64,000 nucleotides of DNA from Pleomorphomonas diazotrophica (lineage in GTDB: Bacteria > Pseudomonadota > Alphaproteobacteria > Rhizobiales > Pleomorphomonadaceae). Below are positions 62,106 through 64,000 of the stretch, piece after piece. The translations under genes and the position numbers were made by a program. Below the pieces are notes generated by a model, which searched no databases, had not been told where the DNA came from, and saw only the letters and a list, made by a program, of their open reading frames with translations. Position 1 is the first letter of the stretch, and each line of letters begins with the position of its first letter. The DNA is taken from the NCBI RefSeq assembly GCF_002844595.1, contig NZ_PJNW01000011.1, positions 124,001-188,000 on the forward strand, read 5' to 3'.

Positions 62106-62300
62106 GCGGCAGGTCTCCTGGCTCGCGGTTCGTCACCGGATGCGGCCTTCCCGGTCTTTCGACCAGTGGCACGCTGAGCATCCGGCTCGCCGCTCACAGT
62201 TGCGGGGGCAGCCGCGGCTTTCGGAAACTCCGATTCCGCGTTCCCTCTTTCGCCCTCCTCCGGGAGGAGGGACCGTCGCGCCGGGCCATTTGCGGCTTGT
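62106..62300 (-). ncRNA. Cobalamin (AdoCbl) riboswitch
   Basis: On the minus strand the hallmarks appear in the expected order: a 5' GGGAA segment, the B12 box GCTGCCCCCGCAACTGT near 62190-62211, GCCACTG at 62164-62170, GGGAAGGCCGCATCCGGTGA, and GAGCCAGGAGACCTGCC near 62110-62125. It lies 110-300 bases before DUF1636-cobW-cobN. High B12 should reduce expression of this operon. The edges are approximate. Confidence 0.9.
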
Positions 62301-62347
62301 TGCGAGCCAAAGTCAACCGAGCGACGGAGTGGTTATCCTTTACGGCC

Positions 62348-62369
62348 CCTTAAACTGCCGCATTTAAGG
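62348..62369. promoter_or_regulatory. Inverted repeat upstream of the PBP1A-like gene
   Basis: CCTTAAA-ctgccgca-TTTAAGG has perfect seven-base arms, 57 bases upstream of the PBP ATG and just beyond the riboswitch on the other strand. It may belong to the PBP promoter region. The remaining sequence here shows no gene. Confidence 0.35.
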
Positions 62370-62425
62370 TGAATCGGATGCTCCATGGGCCAGCGTGGCC
62401 GAGATCCAAGGAGTGGCGGCGGACG

Positions 62426-64000
62426 ATGCGGAGCGACAGACGTGACATTCGGCGCGACCGGGCCGAGCCGACGTTCGAGACGCCGTCCCGCGAGGGAGAC
62501 TTCGCCGCGCGCGACGGCGACCGCTTCACGCCACCCCGTAGCCTGCCCAACTCGCGTGGCAGCCGATCAGCGCGACCGGAGCGGGTGGAGCCGCGCTTTG
62601 ACGACGACCGCTACGACGAGGAGACGGAGATGGCCGAACGGCAGCCGCGTCGTCGCCGCAAATCCTCGAAACGCTCGGCGAAACGAGCCCGCCGGTCAAG
62701 CATGGGACTGGTCGGTCGCCTTGTCTATTGGAGCATCGTGCTTTGCATCTGGGGGCTGATCGGGGTCGCCGGGATCATCGGCTACACCGTCGCCACCATG
62801 CCGCAGATCGACGACTGGAAGGTTCCCGCCCGGCCGCCCAACGTCGAGATCGTCGACGCTTCGGGCACGATCATCGCCAATCGCGGCGACACCGGCGGCG
62901 AAGAGGTGACGCTATCCGACATGTCGCGCTTCCTGCCCGAGGCTGTGGTGGCCATCGAGGATCGGCGCTTCTATCACCATTTCGGCGTCGACCCGATCGG
63001 CCTCTCTCGCGCGATGGTCACCAATCTCGCCGCAGGATCGGTGGTGCAGGGCGGCTCGACGCTAACCCAGCAGCTCGCCAAGAACCTGTTCCTGCAGCCG
63101 GATCGCACGCTCGAGCGCAAGCTGCAGGAGGCTGTGCTCGCCCTCTGGCTGGAATGGCGCTTCTCCAAGGATGAGCTCCTGGAGATGTATCTCAACCGGG
63201 TCTATCTCGGCGCTGGCGCCTATGGCGTCGATGCGGCGGCGCGGCGCTATTTCGGCAAGTCGGCCCGCGACGTCAATCTTGCCGAGGCCGCCACCATCGC
63301 CGGCCTTCTGAAGGCGCCGTCACGCTACGCGCCGACCAACTCGCCCAAGCTCGCCGCCGAGCGCGCCAAGGTGGTCCTCGCCGCCATGGTCGACCAAGGC
63401 TACGTCAGCCGCGACGAGGCGGCACGGGCCACCGCCGTCGGAGCGCCACCCCTGCCCACCAAGAGCGGATCGGCCGCCAATTACGTCGCCGACTGGGTGA
63501 TGGATCTGCTGCCCGGCTACGTTGCCCGCTACCGCACCGATCTCGTGGTGACGACAACCATCGATGCCCGCCTCCAGGTGGCGGCGGAAAACGCCATCCG
63601 CGCGACGCTCGACAAGGAAGGCGTCAAGTACAAGGTAAGCCAGGGCGCCCTGGTCGCCGTCGACAACGACGGCGCCGTCAAGGCGTTGGTGGGTGGCAAG
63701 GATTACGCGGCAAGCCAGTTCGATCGTGCCATCGAGGCGCGGCGCCAGCCCGGCTCGGCCTTCAAGCCCTTCGTCTACCTCGCCGCTATCGAGCACGGCT
63801 TCTCGCCCGATTCGATCGTCGTCGACGAGCCGATTTCCATCAACGGCTGGGCGCCCAAGAACTATGAGAACGAGTATCTCGGCCCGGTGACGCTGACGAC
63901 GGCGCTGGCCCGATCGCTCAACACGGTTGCGGCCCGTCTCACCGCCACGCTCGGACCGGACACCGTGGTACAGACTGCCCGTCGCGTCGGCATCGTCAGC
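62426..64000 (+). CDS. Class A penicillin-binding protein (transglycosylase-transpeptidase), 3' part cut
   Basis: The frame is open from ATG 62426 to the right edge (525 residues visible). A basic, Arg/Asp-rich cytoplasmic tail of about 95 residues precedes one membrane segment (LVYWSIVLCIWGLIGVAGIIGY). The glycosyltransferase-51 motifs are VVAIEDRRFYHHFGVD (catalytic Glu), QGGSTLTQQLAKNLFL and MYLNRVYLGAGAYGVDAAA. The transpeptidase SxxK is in PGSAFKPFVYLA. It builds and crosslinks peptidoglycan. The start could instead be the Met of MAERQPRRRR, which would shorten the tail. Confidence 0.9.
   Translation, partial: MRSDRRDIRRDRAEPTFETPSREGDFAARDGDRFTPPRSLPNSRGSRSARPERVEPRFDDDRYDEETEMAERQPRRRRKSSKRSAKRARRSSMGLVGRLVYWSIVLCIWGLIGVAGIIGYTVATMPQIDDWKVPARPPNVEIVDASGTIIANRGDTGGEEVTLSDMSRFLPEAVVAIEDRRFYHHFGVDPIGLSRAMVTNLAAGSVVQGGSTLTQQLAKNLFLQPDRTLERKLQEAVLALWLEWRFSKDELLEMYLNRVYLGAGAYGVDAAARRYFGKSARDVNLAEAATIAGLLKAPSRYAPTNSPKLAAERAKVVLAAMVDQGYVSRDEAARATAVGAPPLPTKSGSAANYVADWVMDLLPGYVARYRTDLVVTTTIDARLQVAAENAIRATLDKEGVKYKVSQGALVAVDNDGAVKALVGGKDYAASQFDRAIEARRQPGSAFKPFVYLAAIEHGFSPDSIVVDEPISINGWAPKNYENEYLGPVTLTTALARSLNTVAARLTATLGPDTVVQTARRVGIVS

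Overview
The window is GC-rich chromosomal DNA from an alphaproteobacterium, most probably a member of the Hyphomicrobiales (Rhizobiales). I infer this from gene content and order: mdh-sucCD-odhAB-lpdA, trpFBA, an Omp19/Inh lipoprotein, lpoA-rsmI-yraN-gshB, mutM/ubiE/ubiB next to rpsT and dnaA, and an aerobic-type cob cluster. I cannot name a genus from the sequence alone. It is almost wholly core chromosome. I see no prophage, insertion sequence, CRISPR array, tRNA or rRNA gene, and no toxin-antitoxin or recognisable defence module.

Layout. 1-4.1 kb (minus): a NhaD-like antiporter cut by the window edge, then trpA, trpB and trpF. 4.2-8.2 kb: an LpoA-like lipoprotein (minus) diverging from a Dabb protein, rsmI, yraN and gshB (plus). 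8.2-12 kb: a structured convergent junction, an SH3 protein, a 2-hydroxyacid dehydrogenase, a PfkB/adenosine-kinase-type kinase and an EI24/CysZ-like membrane protein. 12-14.3 kb (minus): accD and folC. 14.5-20.3 kb: an ATC-hydrolase-like protein, a LacI-type regulator overlapping a GINT1-like glycosyltransferase, a Pro/Gly/Trp-rich secreted protein, xerC and a DMT exporter. 20.3-30.1 kb (minus): the TCA operon mdh-sucC-sucD-sucA-sucB-(lysE-like)-lpdA, with strong intercistronic hairpins. 30.3-34.1 kb: zapE, an Omp19-like lipoprotein, a small membrane protein, a DUF429 protein, and a divergent MAPEG/HxlR pair with a palindromic candidate operator.

34.2-42.6 kb (minus) is the replication block: gyrB, recF, dnaN, dnaA, a rhodanese and rpsT. 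An AT-richer non-coding stretch between rpsT and the rhodanese gene carries four GANTC sites, TTAA-N7-TTWW elements and palindromes. 42.7-48.3 kb: mutM, ubiE-ubiB (separated by an 18-bp perfect palindrome), a Crp/Fnr regulator without an FNR-type cysteine cluster, msrA and an FMN reductase.

48.3-62.3 kb is a corrin-ring cluster. A minus-strand cobalamin riboswitch heads DUF1636-cobW-cobN-cobG-cobH-cobI-cobJ. Beyond it lie cobK (plus), cobL-cobE-cobM (minus), cbiD (plus) and cobB (minus). CobG and CobN mark the oxygen-dependent, late-cobalt-insertion route, yet the C1-methylation step is represented by the anaerobic-type CbiD, with no cobF in the window. From 62.4 kb a class A penicillin-binding protein runs off the right edge.

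I did not find a clearly undescribed multi-gene system. The best leads are regulatory architecture: the cobK/cobL start-codon overlap, DUF1636 as first gene behind the B12 riboswitch, the TCA intercistronic hairpins, the candidate cell-cycle elements near dnaA, and the composite inverted repeat after gshB.
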